From Cyathus striatus (taxonomy: Eukaryota > Basidiomycota > Agaricomycetes > Agaricales > Nidulariaceae), in assembly GCA_025738555.1 (NCBI GenBank), contig JAOVFP010000007.1, forward strand, positions 1,116,001 through 1,180,000: a stretch of 64,000 bases of DNA, read 5' to 3'. Positions 45,296 through 56,880 of the stretch are shown piece by piece (within the stretch, counting starts at the first letter, position 1; the number at the start of each line of letters is the position of its first letter). The translations under genes were made by a program, and so were the position numbers. The notes beneath the pieces are model-generated. The model was not told the origin of the DNA. It saw nothing but the letters and a program-made list of their open reading frames with translations, and did no database searches.

Positions 45296-45920
45296 CTGAG
45301 TTTGATTTTTGGGGGGAGTCGTTGGGGTTGCGCAGGGGTAAGGGGGTAATTTGGCAGAGAGAAGTTTGGGTATGGAGAAGTTTAGATGGAGCTACTCTAG
45401 TTGTCCTGCTAGTTGTGGACGGGGTGAATCGTGTATTGTGTGTTTGAGCCTCGTGATGTGGTTGATTAGCGATTAGCGCTTAGCTGTGACGCCTATGAAT
45501 AGCGCTAAAGGAAGCATAAAGTAAAAACGGAGGAAGCGCCGGAAGCGCCGGATCAAGGGCGTCTTTGCCTTTCCTTGTCTCACGCGCACGCGTGCAAGTT
45601 ATGCGTGAGGAAGTGTATCTGTGACTACTGCGTGACCAAATAAGACTGCCAACATGATTAAGCGCTCGTGTCGAGACAGTCGATCGTGGAATACGACATT
45701 TAAAACGCTCCCTACTGCCTGCTATCTATTTATTCACATACTGTCGGATTCTGCATTACAGCAATAACCTTCCTCTACCCATCTTCAAGTGCACACCTGT
45801 ACCACAACTCTCAATGTTGATGAGGACGGCTATGCAAAATTATTTCTCATTCCTCTCACTGAACACGCTTGCGTTAATATGTCATGTTTCTAATATGCAC
45901 TATATGTTGTCACAGTAAAC
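45296..45920. other. Intergenic spacer between the two minus-strand glycan genes
   Basis: Contains a doubled AAGCGCCGG at about 45534-45551 and an ACGCGT hexamer at about 45590. Both are probable upstream sequence of the PC-esterase-like gene, but no core promoter element is convincing. Confidence 0.4.
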
Positions 45921-47690
45921 CTAAGACTGAAATATATTAACCAATCGCGTCACACCCTGATTCCAATCGTCTACGCGCCGTCTACTAAGTAGACTAAAAG
46001 TCGATCCAATCGTGCCGACAAATCCAACAGCCATACTGTGCGTAACAATGTCAATAAGTGGCGGATACCACTCCCCTAACATTTCAGCCGTTTTCAGCGC
46101 ATCATGGTCGAATCGTTTCCACCCGAAGCTTTTAGCTTGATCCCAGAATTCTGGGTCCGTTTCATCTATAACATCTGAATGAGCTCTAGCAAAACAAAGT
46201 GTGACGCTTTGTACCTGATGTAATTATAACTTCCTGAATAGCAATACCATGCTTTCGTAGTATCTCTTCTTGAACTTCCTGCACTTGTTGTGCGTACTTG
46301 GATATATGTGAACAATTGCCCTCCGGGCATATGTCGGTGAAATCCCCTCTTCGAACATGTACAGCAATAAACTAACTGTCAATTAGTATATCAGAGAGAA
46401 ACTGTAGATGAAACATACATGAGGAATATCATTCAGAGAAACTTGAAATAAAGTTGCCAGATATTCCTTTCCCAATGACATCATGCGTTCCGTAAAAGGC
46501 AAGTATTTGCCGATGATATTCCACGCCGGAGACCAAGGACGCTCCCACTCAAAGGAATGCCCACCGGAAGTAACAAAATATAAACAGTCAATACACGCCA
46601 AATGCTGATCAGGTGGAAGCTTGGAGTCCATCCGGGATGGAAATGTCAGTGGGAAATCCGTTGGATTGCTGCTAGGACCCCCTGGATACGTCAACGCTGC
46701 CAATTCAGAGAATATGACATGGAAATCATTCTCATCTTCTTTTTGTCGTACTTGCTTTGGAACGCGTGTGTAAGATATATCCAGTCCCAAGTGATTTAGC
46801 ATATTCACATTTTCAAACGGAGCTTTATGGTCTCTGACTATGCTTGACCAGCAACCGATTTGTTCCTTGCTTACAGTGGAAGAGTAGTCCTCGGGGGGTG
46901 GTGGAAGTTCTTTCACATCTCGCCATTCGAGTATTGGCCTCTGAAGTGCATTGCTCAGATGCGTGAGATTGAAGATATCGCCGAAATGAATAACTCCTGC
47001 GGAATTGGCTATGTTGAATCGGTGAGCCACATATAGTTTGCATCGGAGAAGGCTTTCGTACGCATATGATGACTTGGTGCAAATGGCGGGATTATGGGTA
47101 TGCGATCGCTGATCATTGCCAGATATATCATGTTAACCTATTCGTTCATTATGCGTCGTGATAATGCTGACCGGACGGTAATAAACACTCACAAATGCCA
47201 TGAACTGATTTGCTAAATGTTTGTACTATGAGCATACATAGAGTCATATCGAAATGGTTATTACGCACTGAATCCTGCTACTGCCCATGCAGTCAAGTAA
47301 TACTTCTCTGGTCGAAGATTCTCTGGAAAATGATAAAATCGTTATTAAGCGCATTTGATATCACATCGTCTGTCTCGTACCTCTAAACCCTTTCGTCGGC
47401 AAACCAAGTAAGGCATATGAAGAATCCCAAGGCCTTAATACCTCCACTGGTACTGGCGCTGGTAGGTCTTGCGGCTCTGAGCGTTGGGGTGTCGGCGGTA
47501 GACTCGTTACTGAGTCGGAACTATCCCCCGCGTCCGTTATGTTCTGGTATCCGAGGTGTGTCTCGACATATGGTATAGTGCAGTCGAAGAAATTACAAGA
47601 AGACGATCCCGTTGACCAGTAGTATAAAGACAGAGGGACGATTGATATAAAGAATGCTAAGATAGCCCTTTTTGCGCGTACGAACACCAT
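45921..47690 (-). CDS. O-fucosyltransferase-like type II membrane glycosyltransferase
   Basis: ATG at 47690. MVFVRAKRAILAFFISIVPL is a short cytoplasmic tail plus signal anchor, followed by a Ser/Pro-rich stem. Spliced exons continue RPEKYYLTAWAVAGFSNQFM, then NMIYLAMISDRIPIIPPFAP, then SAGVIHFGDIFNLTHLSNAL, LEWRDVKELP and GHSFEWERPWSPAW. A 47-nt intron (46372-46418) joins NDIPH to FIAVHVRRGDFTDICPEG. The HVRRGDF block is the donor-binding hallmark of the GDP-fucose O-fucosyltransferase superfamily. The end reads FVGTIGSTFSLLSRRRVDDW and VTRLVNIFQS, with TAG at 45921-45923. The exact sugar and acceptor are unknown in these fungal members. No stop interrupts the exons I could join. The 5' end is repeated twice upstream. 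Confidence 0.8.
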
Positions 47691-48270
47691 GTAGATAGTG
47701 GGAACTGAGGGGGGGGGAAGGGGAAGAGTACGTTGAGGGGTAGTGGGTTCCCCTGATGATCAATAATGGTCTGCAGGAGCCTGTGACCATGCTGAGTGAG
47801 ATAGATTAGCAACTTTATTGCAACGTCGGGTTTGGCCACATCACAATTATAATTTGATAAACATCCGAAATAGATCCTAATTTGAATGCTATGATTGCCC
47901 ATCTTGCATACACAAACGCCATATGGATGATGGGAGGGAAGAAAAGGAGTGAGTAAGTCAAGAAGTAGTGGTTTCTCCAGCTGGTATAATGGTCAGCGGA
48001 CTACACGTCCTGATCGACCATCACGCTGAGCTGGTCAAGTTAGCAACCTCCTGATTGGGCCATATCACAATTAAAATGTAATAAAACTTAACATAGACCA
48101 TGAGAGTATGAAATGAAGTTAAGATAGCTCGTTTTGCACACACGAACACCGTATAGATGGTGGGAGGGCGGAAGTAGGGGTGAGTAAGCCCAAAGGCAGC
48201 GGTATTTCTTGATGATTGTCAATGTTGAGCAGCATCTTACTGAGCTGTCTAAATGGAGGTGAGAAGCTAT
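47656..48270. repeat. Tandem triplication of the 5' end of the O-fucosyltransferase-like gene
   Basis: Three units of about 230 bp contain GC(T/G)AA..ATAGC(C/T)C..TTTTGC.C..ACGAACACC.TATAGAT-like sequence, starting at about 47656, 47885 and 48115. Unit 1 holds the real start codon. Unit 2 encodes MAFVYARWAIIAF in the same register as MVFVRAKRAILAF. Unit 3 has the start changed to ACG (TVFVCAKRAIL). Each unit is followed by G-rich sequence and by a GGCCA(C/T)ATCACAATTA string. Confidence 0.7.
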
Positions 48271-51154
48271 CTACGGCTTGAGCTGGAATTATTTACCCGA
48301 TATTTTCATGAACTTATTACTGTGTATCTCGCCTATTTTGGGTCTATTTGGCTTGGTCTGGCGGATGATGTGAACCTTCGAAAATGAAACCAACTGCCTT
48401 CTAAAATGCAGCACTTTCTAAGATTCATCTCAAGCTTCTTGGACAGTTACAGGCTTTCTCATGAATCGTGATAACCAAATTTTACATTCACTTTAGCGTT
48501 AACGTTCCCAAGCTTCAAGTTTGACACAACTCACATTTGAAATTACGTGTCAATAGTTGGCCCAATGCATATGCTGTGCATCACCGAGATGATTATAATT
48601 GGTATATAGTTTTTATTAGTTGTTCATATTATAAGGTGATTATTACTTAACTTTGGTCCCAATTGTGCATTATTTATGCATCCGGCGGTAAGGACAAAGG
48701 ATGGTGCAAAAACTAGACAAGTTAGCAGCTCACCGTTAACAAGACGATGTCAACTTCGCCAAGTTGGTTTTTCGAACAACCAGAGATTGAGCCCCTAAAG
48801 CTGGAATGAGTATACTAATATAGTAGGATAAGCACCCGTTCCTCCAGGATACTTGATATCCCGTTCGCATGGGTGTGCGAAGTTCCTCGCAATCTTTTTG
48901 AATATGATAGTGCTCCCGAGACTGCTGGTCGATAGCATCCGCGGGCATCAATAGTGCTGCAACGCATGAACAAGATTACGCAGTCCCCAAATATCATCTT
49001 GATTTTAAAAAGAACCAATCAATCAATGAATTTTGGTGATATATATCAAATAGAAGAAGAAATACCATATGGCGTACATATATAGACTTCATAGAAGCTG
49101 CAAGGAACAAACGAAGACCATCAATTAGTAATGAATGAATGGAAAAGAGAAAATCAGATATACCGATACGGTGTTATTCACGTGTAGATAGCTCTAATGT
49201 GGTCAACATTTAGCTCCGCCAGATGTCAGATGTCTTTAAAAATGAAGCAAAGTTCATCCTCTTCAAGTCGTACCGCCGTCCAACTATTAACCGGGGGAAG
49301 TGGTGAGACGGTAAAGTCGAACGAGAGAATCTCGTCGATACTACGTACTTAGATTGTGCATGTGGTAGGCGATGGGATGTTGATAAGCAGATCATCTATC
49401 TTCTCTTTTGAAGGAGATATCAGTAAACCAAGTAAGAATCGATCATATGCACATTTACTAAGGTGAACCCACTGCAGAGATTAAAATATGAGGAGGCCAT
49501 TGCTATCAATTGGGATAAGGCGGGTGAGCCAACTTACTCTTTTAGACTCGAATCATCCATGTCTCGCACTGATATTTGATACCAAGTGAGGGGAAAGTGC
49601 GCCGATGTTGTGATTTCAGGGCTTCCGTAGATAGCCGCTGGGCTGGGACCTGCAGTAGTGCTACATATGTGCCCGTCAATTAAGTACTCTCCCATCCGCG
49701 ATGTCCGCAGAGTTTCGCTAGAGTGGCATAGACGATGTACAGTGCTCGCCCGGACTTGCGCTGATACTGCCTCCATTCGTACGCGGTTCATACCTGTACC
49801 CGAGGTATTTGTCATGCAGCACCGTTGTTCTATTAAACGCGATAAAAGCGTCGATCGCAGTTTACATTACTCATCTTCCTAAATGTTTGGGTGTGAACAG
49901 CAGTAGTGTTAAGTATCCGACTGAAAAGGTGAAAGAGGAAAAGAGACTCAAAGAGTTGACGCACGAAAAGGCCAGTCGATCTTCAAAAGTCAAATTCCGT
50001 CCTTGCTTCCGGATCTCTCACTTAGTTCTACACAAGTCGACTCTAGTGATAACCGAGCGTATCAGTCAAATCTTCCCGGGGCTTCATCTGCTCATACGGT
50101 TTGTTATACTGGTTTTCCATTAAGAGTAACGTGGGCGCAGTCCATTGTGTTTACAGAGGTAGGCGACGAGGCGAACTTGTGAACGGAGGTAGACGTAATT
50201 GACGACCGTGAGGAAAGGTACCACCTAGGGGACGAAATTTGATAGCATAAGCTCTGTGAGTGGGGAAATACCTCAGAGTAGACATGGTGAATAGGCCTGA
50301 AGTTGAACATGGTCCTCTCTCGGATCCGCAGTAAAGCTAGAGCGAACCTCCTCGCTGAGCGCACTGGTGACACTCCGAGTGACCTCTACAGTGTTGGTGT
50401 GTAAAACATTGGCCGGTATACTGCACTACGAATTGGAGAGCTCAAAAGAGGTTTTACGCTTCCATGTTTCAGAGTCGTTCGCTAGTAATGGTAGATCAAA
50501 CGAACGGCGAGCGGAGTTAGCGGAGAGGTACCAGCACGAGATTAGAGACCAGACGTAAATCCGAAGCTGAGCACGCCATCTGAGGTGGGTACCAGACGAT
50601 GGAATATGGTAGGTACTGATAAAGTGCCACTAAGGAAATGCAACCCATTCGAATTCAAGGCATGGAATGGTAGAGGAGATGGATGCGTGCTTACTGGCTG
50701 ATTGAAGTCTGGTAGTACTGAGCTTCAAGTCGTTACGTGTGGAAAATAACACTAACCGTTCGCAACAAACGGTATCCTTTCTGGGTCCTGTTCCAGTTGA
50801 GAACCAGTGCAAGTGGCATTCAAGTCCCAGTCTGAGTGCTGAAAGTAGACGAAAGAAGAAAGATTAGGGGACAGCCTAAACCATTCAAGTCACTGCTGTC
50901 GTTATGTGACGGTAGTGAAGGTGCACAGTCAATAAGTATTGTCAGCGTGGTCGTCGAAGTAGAAGTCACAGCACCGTGAGAACGTGGCAGCAAAATCCTA
51001 AGAATTATTTTGAGATGTTGTCTAAAGGCTTCATAATATTTGGCGATGTCATCCTCGGCACGCGCAGCGGCGCACCTGACGCCAGCATTAAGCGCTCGAG
51101 ATCAAAACGACCAGACTGAATTAAGGGTCAAGACTGAGCAGATATCTGTATACT
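48271..51154. other. Unassigned region
   Basis: CpG-containing, gene-like composition between 49200 and 50900, with several open frames of 60-105 codons on both strands (for example 49809-50123 plus, 49534-49815 minus, 50367-50558 plus). None shows a domain or can be linked by convincing introns. May contain an unrecognised or decayed gene. Confidence 0.4.
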
Positions 51155-51458
51155 TGTTGGAAATTGGGAGCAGGTAGCAGCAAGCAGAGTCACACAGAGA
51201 TAAATAGAGAGTTTACTCAGAGAGAGATCACATATTATTTGTGTATCTACCTGGGTATATATACCAGGAGGATTGAATATACAGTGAGTCATGATACAGT
51301 ACAATAGAGTAGAAGTGTATTATACTATTGAATATCATACTGTATTCTGATTATATCTAAATCATTCTGATCAATTATACAATTACAATTCTGTTCTGGC
51401 CAATGTGATTGGCTTGTTCAGCAATAGATTCAGCTGCTTTTTCAGCCAAATCTCAACA
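51155..51458. mobile_element. Solo LTR, related to but distinct from the copia LTR
   Basis: Starts TGTTGGAAAT and ends TCTCAACA. The left flank ATACT (51150-51154) recurs as ATACT at 57205-57209, on the far side of the nested copia element, giving a clean 5-bp target duplication. It shares TTACTCAGAGAGAGAT and CAGTACAATAGAGTAGAA with the LTR remnants at 19939-20402 and 42049-43742. Confidence 0.85.
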
Positions 51459-51462
51459 ATAC

Positions 51463-51764
51463 TGTTAGAAATCAAGCCCAGATAGTAGCAGACCAAGACA
51501 CACAGAGATGAGTGGTGAGATTAATCAGAGGTTATACCACAAGGTGGTGGTTAAAGGGAAAGAAAGGATCATATATTTTGTGTGTTGTTCAGGTTTATAT
51601 ACCTGACATACTGAATATACAATGATGTAATGATAATAGAAATGAATTATACTATAGAGTACTTTACTGTATTCTGATCATTCTGATAATGATCAGCCAA
51701 TCAGGCCAATGTGTTTGGCTTGTTTGGCAAGGGGTTCTGCTGCTTGGTCAGCAGAATCTTAACA
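51463..51764 (-). repeat. Copia 3' LTR
   Basis: 302 bp, TGTTAGAAAT to ATCTTAACA. It is the downstream LTR because the element reads on the minus strand. Contains TTTATATACCTGACATACTG, possibly its TATA region. Confidence 0.95.
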
Positions 51765-51776
51765 CTCCCCCTCAAG
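51765..51776 (-). promoter_or_regulatory. Polypurine tract of the copia element
   Basis: The minus strand reads TGAGGGGGAG immediately before the 3' LTR, the expected place and composition for the plus-strand primer. Confidence 0.8.
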
Positions 51777-51808
51777 CCATGGAAGCATTGGCCTTGAGCA
51801 CGGGTGCA

Positions 51809-54049
51809 TCAAAACCTTCCATCAAAAACCCTGTGGGAAAAAAGACAGATAGGGATTGTTAGGATATCTGCAGTTTGTTCAGGGTCTCTGCATGTATGGA
51901 TAACTAGATTTCCATTTTGTACGCATTCATGAACAAAGTGCCATCGGAGGTCAATGTGTTTAGTGCGTTTGTGGAACTTGGGTTCATTATTTGCTAAGGC
52001 AATAGACCCATCATTGTCACCAAATAAATCAGTAGGCAATGGTTGTTGGAAACCCAGTTCATAATATAGATTCCTGAGCCATTTGACTTCACACGATGAT
52101 TCAGACAAAGCAATGTACTCTGCCTCAGTGGTTGAACTGGCCACCAATGTTTGTTTTTTGGATGCCCAGGTAATACAGCCACCACCACAACTAAGAAATG
52201 CATAACCTGTCACAGATTTCAGGTCATGGGTACTTCCATGAGATGAGTCTGAGTACCCAATGAAGGTGTTCTGCATTTTAGATATATCTTCTGGTACACC
52301 ATATGTTATACCATAGTCTTTAGTGCCAGCCAAATACCTTAGTAATTTTTTGGCTGCATCCCAATGTTGCATACTGGGGTTAGCAGTGAATTGTGCCAAA
52401 GTATTAACTGCATAGGCAATATCAGGATGAGTTGCAACAGATAAGTATTGGAGTGAGCCAACTAATGAAGCATAATCATTGCTTCAGTTTGGTTCATGAT
52501 ATTCAGAATTGGGAACTAGCTTTATATTTGGATCCATTGGTACCTTAATAGGATTGGCATCCTGCATTCCAAAGTGTTTAAGGATGGTATTGGTATATTG
52601 GCTTTGTGTTAAGGTAATTTCTTTCCCTTTCCGCATAATTTCAATACCAATTACTTTTTTTGGTGAGCCAAGATCTGTTATTTCAAAAGGTAGAGAGGTT
52701 ATTGTGCTGACAAGTTTATTCATTTCAGACTTAGAGCTTGCAAAATTGATTAAGTCATCAACCCAGACAGTTATAATTTGTAAACCATCTTCAGTATGTT
52801 GGATATACGCACATGGGTCAGAATGTAGAGGTTTAAACCCCCTTTTGCATAGCTCTCTATTAATTGCAATATTCCATTGCTGTCCAGCCTGTTTTAAGCC
52901 ATATAGTGATTTCTTTAAAAGACAAACTTGGTTTGTTCCATTAGAGTAACCCTCAGGCTGGCGCATGTATATGGTTTCATCTAGGTCAGCATTCAAATAA
53001 GCCCCTTTAAAGTCCATTTGTCTCATTTCGAGATCAAACATTGGTACCAGTGCAAGTATAGCACACACAGTTTCTAGGCGAACCACTGGAGAGTAGGTTT
53101 CATTGAAATCTTGGCCTGGCTGTTGGTTGTATCCCTTTGCCACCAGGTGAGCCTTGAATTTGTCTAGTAATTCAGGCTCAACTGTTTTCTTGTTAAAGAC
53201 CCATTTGTTACCAATTGGGACTTTCCCAGGTGGAAGGTTGACAAGTGTCCAAGTACCTTTATTTATAAGCTGTTCCATTTCACTTTCAACAGCTTCTCTC
53301 CACTGTGGCCACTCTTTAGAGTGCCTAGCATCCTCTAGGGTTTTTGGTTGTTCACATTCCTTATGGTCAGTGAAAAACTTGTAGATGATTTCTGCCACTG
53401 GTAATTTATCTTTAGCAGAATTGGTGTCATTTATTTCATCCAGGAAAGCTAGTTTGCTATAATCTATATCACCTTTATTGAGGTGTCTATAGTTGATGTC
53501 CTTCTTTTGGCATTTTCCCCTTCCTAGGGAATTGTATTGGTCAGGATCTTGTATTGGATCCAGACCATCTAATTTTTTCCATTTTACCCCAGTGAGTTCA
53601 CTGGGAATATCATCATTTTCACCATCAGACTCTAAGCCTATAGGTGGTTCAGATCTATTTCCAGATGACTCCCCCTCATGCAGTTGCTCCTGCACATCAT
53701 CAGGAATAGAGTCTCCACCATTTAGGAAACGAAAGTTTCATGAAACATTAATATTTTTGGTCACTGAATTGTAGTATTTGACAGCTTTCTTTGCTGGTTC
53801 AAATCTAACAAATGTATGTTTGGTTCCTCTGGGTTCAAGTTTTGATAACTCATTTTCCCCTTGATTGAGTATCCAAACTGGTGTACCAAACTCCTGGAAA
53901 TGGCTGACATCTGGTTTCATACCAAACATTGCTTCATAAGGAGTTGTTCCCTTCAGGGCTGCTGTATATGTGTGGTTTTGAACATAGACTGCATGGCTCA
54001 CTGCTTCCTCCCATAGATATTTAGGGATATCTTTTGCAATGAGCATAGT
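51809..54049 (-). pseudogene. Copia pol part 2: integrase C-terminus, reverse transcriptase, RNase H
   Basis: Continues the 56200 frame after the TGA at 54050. Integrase tail TMLIAKDIPKYLWEEAVSHA and TTPYEAMFGMKPDV. A TGA at 53738 follows KNINVS. RT has ETYSPVVRLETVCAILAL, MRQMDFKGAYLNADLDETIY, LLKKSLYGLKQAGQQW and VWVDDL, the catalytic VDD. A TGA at 52484 follows YHEPN. RNase H reads IGYSDSSHGSTHDLKSVTGY, ASSTTEAEYIALSESSCEVK and KHIDLRWHFVHE. All parts share one frame, so the three TGAs are the only breaks seen. Confidence 0.95.
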
Positions 54050-56200
54050 TCATGCTAGTTCTACTATTGTTCGATTATTTTGTTCAGCAATTCCATTTTG
54101 GGAAGGCAAGTATGGTGAAGTTGTTTGGAGCTCTAGGCCCTCTTTTTCACACCAATCTGTTAAGCCATAGTTTATATATTCTTTTCCATTATCAGATCTA
54201 ATGGCTTTAGGTTTAAATCCTTTAACCCATAAATGTGTAATATGGGTTTTAACCTTTTGTACTGCTTCAGGTTTAGTTGATATAAAATGGATGGTTATAA
54301 AGCATGAAAAGTCATCTGTTAATATAACATAATATGCATTTCTGTGTTTGGAGTATGATGGTGCTTCCCATACATCAGTATAAGTTAAGTCTCCTGGGGC
54401 TTTTGCATGGTAGTCTGTTCCTTTTGGGAATGGTCTTTTTGACATTTTACCAGCAATGCAATGTTCACAGTCAATCATAGGTGACTCAGGATCAACAGTG
54501 AAACCTGTGACCATTTTGTCTCTGAATATTCTTTTAAGACCTGAATATCCAATGTGACCATAATGTTTGTGCCAATCACTCCATGTTGGTTTGACAATGG
54601 CAGGTTTAATAACCTTTTGATATGTTTCAATGTTCAAACTGTATAGTTCGGATGACAATTTGTGTCCTTCAATAACAGTTTTTCCATCTTTAGACATCAA
54701 TTGGACTTTTCCATTGTGAAAATGAATACTTCCACCATGTTTATCCCACTGACCAATGGATAGTAAATTTCCATCATTTTCAGGAACATATAGAACATTG
54801 GACAGAGTGATACAGTATGTATGGCCATTGACTGTTGATTTTAATTTAACAGTCCCTTGCCCATGGGATTTTGTAACAATATTTCCTACCCCCTGAATTT
54901 CAACCTTAGAAGGTGTGAAATCCATGAATGCAGTATGATCATTACAGACATGAGATGATGAACATGAATCACCCAACCAATAATAGTAGCAAATCTGCTT
55001 GTATTCACCATTACCAACATACACAGTTTTGTAAGTATAACCATCATCATCTATGTACATAGGATTGTCTGGATTGTTCTCTCCATCTTTAATTTCCTCT
55101 ATACCACTGCTTTGACCCACAACTTCAATGATGTCTACTGAATCAGGTTTTCTGATAGGAGGATTGTCGGTAGGAGAATTGGCAGAAGAGGCATGAAGTA
55201 CCTTCTGTTTTTTAGCTGGAGGTTCTTCATTGGACTCATCTTTTGCCACTTCAGGTTTCTTTCTGCATTTCTCCGAGCCTGATTTGTGTCCAAATCTATT
55301 ACAGTCTGGACACCTCATTTGTCCAATAAACCAACAGTTAGCCTCCTCATGTCCCCTCATACCACAGTACTGGCAGTGGGGTACACTTGGTTTAGCAGAC
55401 TTCTGGGGTGTACTTTCCTCTTCAACATGATCCACATTTTTATCCCCAATACAGTCTGCCAGAGAATGCTTCCTTCCTCTAGCCAAAGCTTTGTAGGAAA
55501 TGTTTGCATTTCTCTGGTTCTTGCGAGTTTCCTCATGGGCTTTATATTCGTTTTTAATGCACCCAATAATAATACTAGAGGGTTTATATTTCCCATTCTC
55601 ATCTGTGTCTTTGAGAAGATTTTTACAGAAATCTCCCCATGAATCAAGTGGAAGTGAAGCACAGATAAAATGAACAAATAGGTGATCCTCCATGTGCAAG
55701 TATGAGTCCTTCATAGTTTGGAGCTCATTATATGCCTTCAGCATTTCATCAAGGTGCTCAGGAATATTAGCACCTTCAGGGACATGGTAACTAGTAATTT
55801 TCTTGAATGCCAGGCTAGCAATTTGATCCCCCTGTTGCATGTAGTTTGCTTTCAAACTGTTCCACTCATCATAAGCAGTGGAACCTTCTCCAATGACTGA
55901 AGCCAATGTAGGTTGATCAAGAGCATTGTGAATAATAATTCTGGCCAACCAGTCTCCAGTGCACCACCTCTTTCTAGCTTGTTTATAAGCCTTTCTTAGT
56001 GGCTCATCAATGTCATCAGGATATGCTGGATATGGTAGCTTCCCATTGACTATACTCTCAACACGTGATAAAAAGAATCTCTCCTGAATGCTGCCACTCC
56101 AAACTGCCCAGTTTGAGTCATTGAGAATAATAGGGTTGGGGCAAGGTTTGTAGTCGCTTATTTCTTTTTCAAAGGAAGGGACCTTTGGTGCAGAAGACAT
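54050..56200 (-). CDS. Copia gag-protease-integrase (716 codons to first stop)
   Basis: ATG at 56200. Gag is followed by a CCHC zinc knuckle CQYCGMRGHEEANC and a second cysteine cluster CPDCNRFGHKSGSEKC. The protease site is WLGDSCSSSHVC, so the usual aspartate-serine/threonine-glycine reads DSC. The integrase zinc domain HKHYGHIGYSGLKR...CEHC is followed by the DDE core: TDVW, then RSDNGKEY, then QNGIAEQNNRT. The frame stops at TGA 54050-54052 after VELA, where copia integrases usually have arginine. Whether the DSC protease is active is uncertain. Confidence 0.95.
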   Translation of the reverse strand: MSSAPKVPSFEKEISDYKPCPNPIILNDSNWAVWSGSIQERFFLSRVESIVNGKLPYPAYPDDIDEPLRKAYKQARKRWCTGDWLARIIIHNALDQPTLASVIGEGSTAYDEWNSLKANYMQQGDQIASLAFKKITSYHVPEGANIPEHLDEMLKAYNELQTMKDSYLHMEDHLFVHFICASLPLDSWGDFCKNLLKDTDENGKYKPSSIIIGCIKNEYKAHEETRKNQRNANISYKALARGRKHSLADCIGDKNVDHVEEESTPQKSAKPSVPHCQYCGMRGHEEANCWFIGQMRCPDCNRFGHKSGSEKCRKKPEVAKDESNEEPPAKKQKVLHASSANSPTDNPPIRKPDSVDIIEVVGQSSGIEEIKDGENNPDNPMYIDDDGYTYKTVYVGNGEYKQICYYYWLGDSCSSSHVCNDHTAFMDFTPSKVEIQGVGNIVTKSHGQGTVKLKSTVNGHTYCITLSNVLYVPENDGNLLSIGQWDKHGGSIHFHNGKVQLMSKDGKTVIEGHKLSSELYSLNIETYQKVIKPAIVKPTWSDWHKHYGHIGYSGLKRIFRDKMVTGFTVDPESPMIDCEHCIAGKMSKRPFPKGTDYHAKAPGDLTYTDVWEAPSYSKHRNAYYVILTDDFSCFITIHFISTKPEAVQKVKTHITHLWVKGFKPKAIRSDNGKEYINYGLTDWCEKEGLELQTTSPYLPSQNGIAEQNNRTIVELA

Positions 56201-56219
56201 GATAGTAATTCTTAATCAG

Positions 56220-56540
56220 ATATTGTCAACAAGGTCAACTGAATTCTGAGTAAAGTCTCTGTCTCCAACACTAATAGGCAATAGATCTCTGTCAACAAGG
56301 TCAACTGAAGAATAATCCCAACCAGGTATTCGTCAACAAGGTCAACTGAATCCTGACCAGATCTTCGTCAACAGGGTCAACTGAAGGATAATTCCAATCA
56401 GGTATTTGTCAACAAGGTCAACTGAATCCTGACCAGAGCTTTATCTCTAACACCAAAGGACAATAGATGTTCGTCAACAAGGTCAACTGAAATCTAAATC
56501 CAACCAGGTATTTGCCAACAAGGTCAACTGAATTCTGGTG
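56220..56540 (-). repeat. Leader tandem repeats of the copia element
   Basis: Seven copies of GTCAACA(A/G)GGTCAACTGAA at about 56225, 56291, 56332, 56367, 56408, 56473 and 56514 (one begins GCCAACA), alternating with ACCAGGTATT- and CCTGACCAGA-like strings. They lie between the PBS and the gag ATG. Such arrays could be packaging, enhancer or translational elements; no role is known here. Confidence 0.85.
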
Positions 56541-56880
56541 GTGTAGTTGATAGAGTTGATAAAAGTTTGATAGGTGTCCAACAGACACACACCCACTTGC
56601 AGATAGAACCAGCTGGGTCAATGACCTACCCAGTCACTGGCGCCATGTATCTCTCCGAGGATCAATACAGCAAGCCTTAAGATGTTCAGTATTTCAGCAG
56701 AGTTGGGCTCAACATTACTCCAGTGCCTCTGTGGTCTTCCCAAACTGTTGAATGAACAAGTCTATCAAACAGGGTGTATGCCAACCAATGTCCAAGGTGG
56801 ACAGGTAAAAGTATAAGTATTGGGAAGGTGGTAGAGTTAAAAAGTGTGCTCAGCATAGTGGAACCTCAGTATAAAAGGTA

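Noticed and set aside
48736..50560. ORFs on both strands as genes
   Set aside because: All are under about 105 codons, overlap each other, and show no domain or in-frame splice chain.
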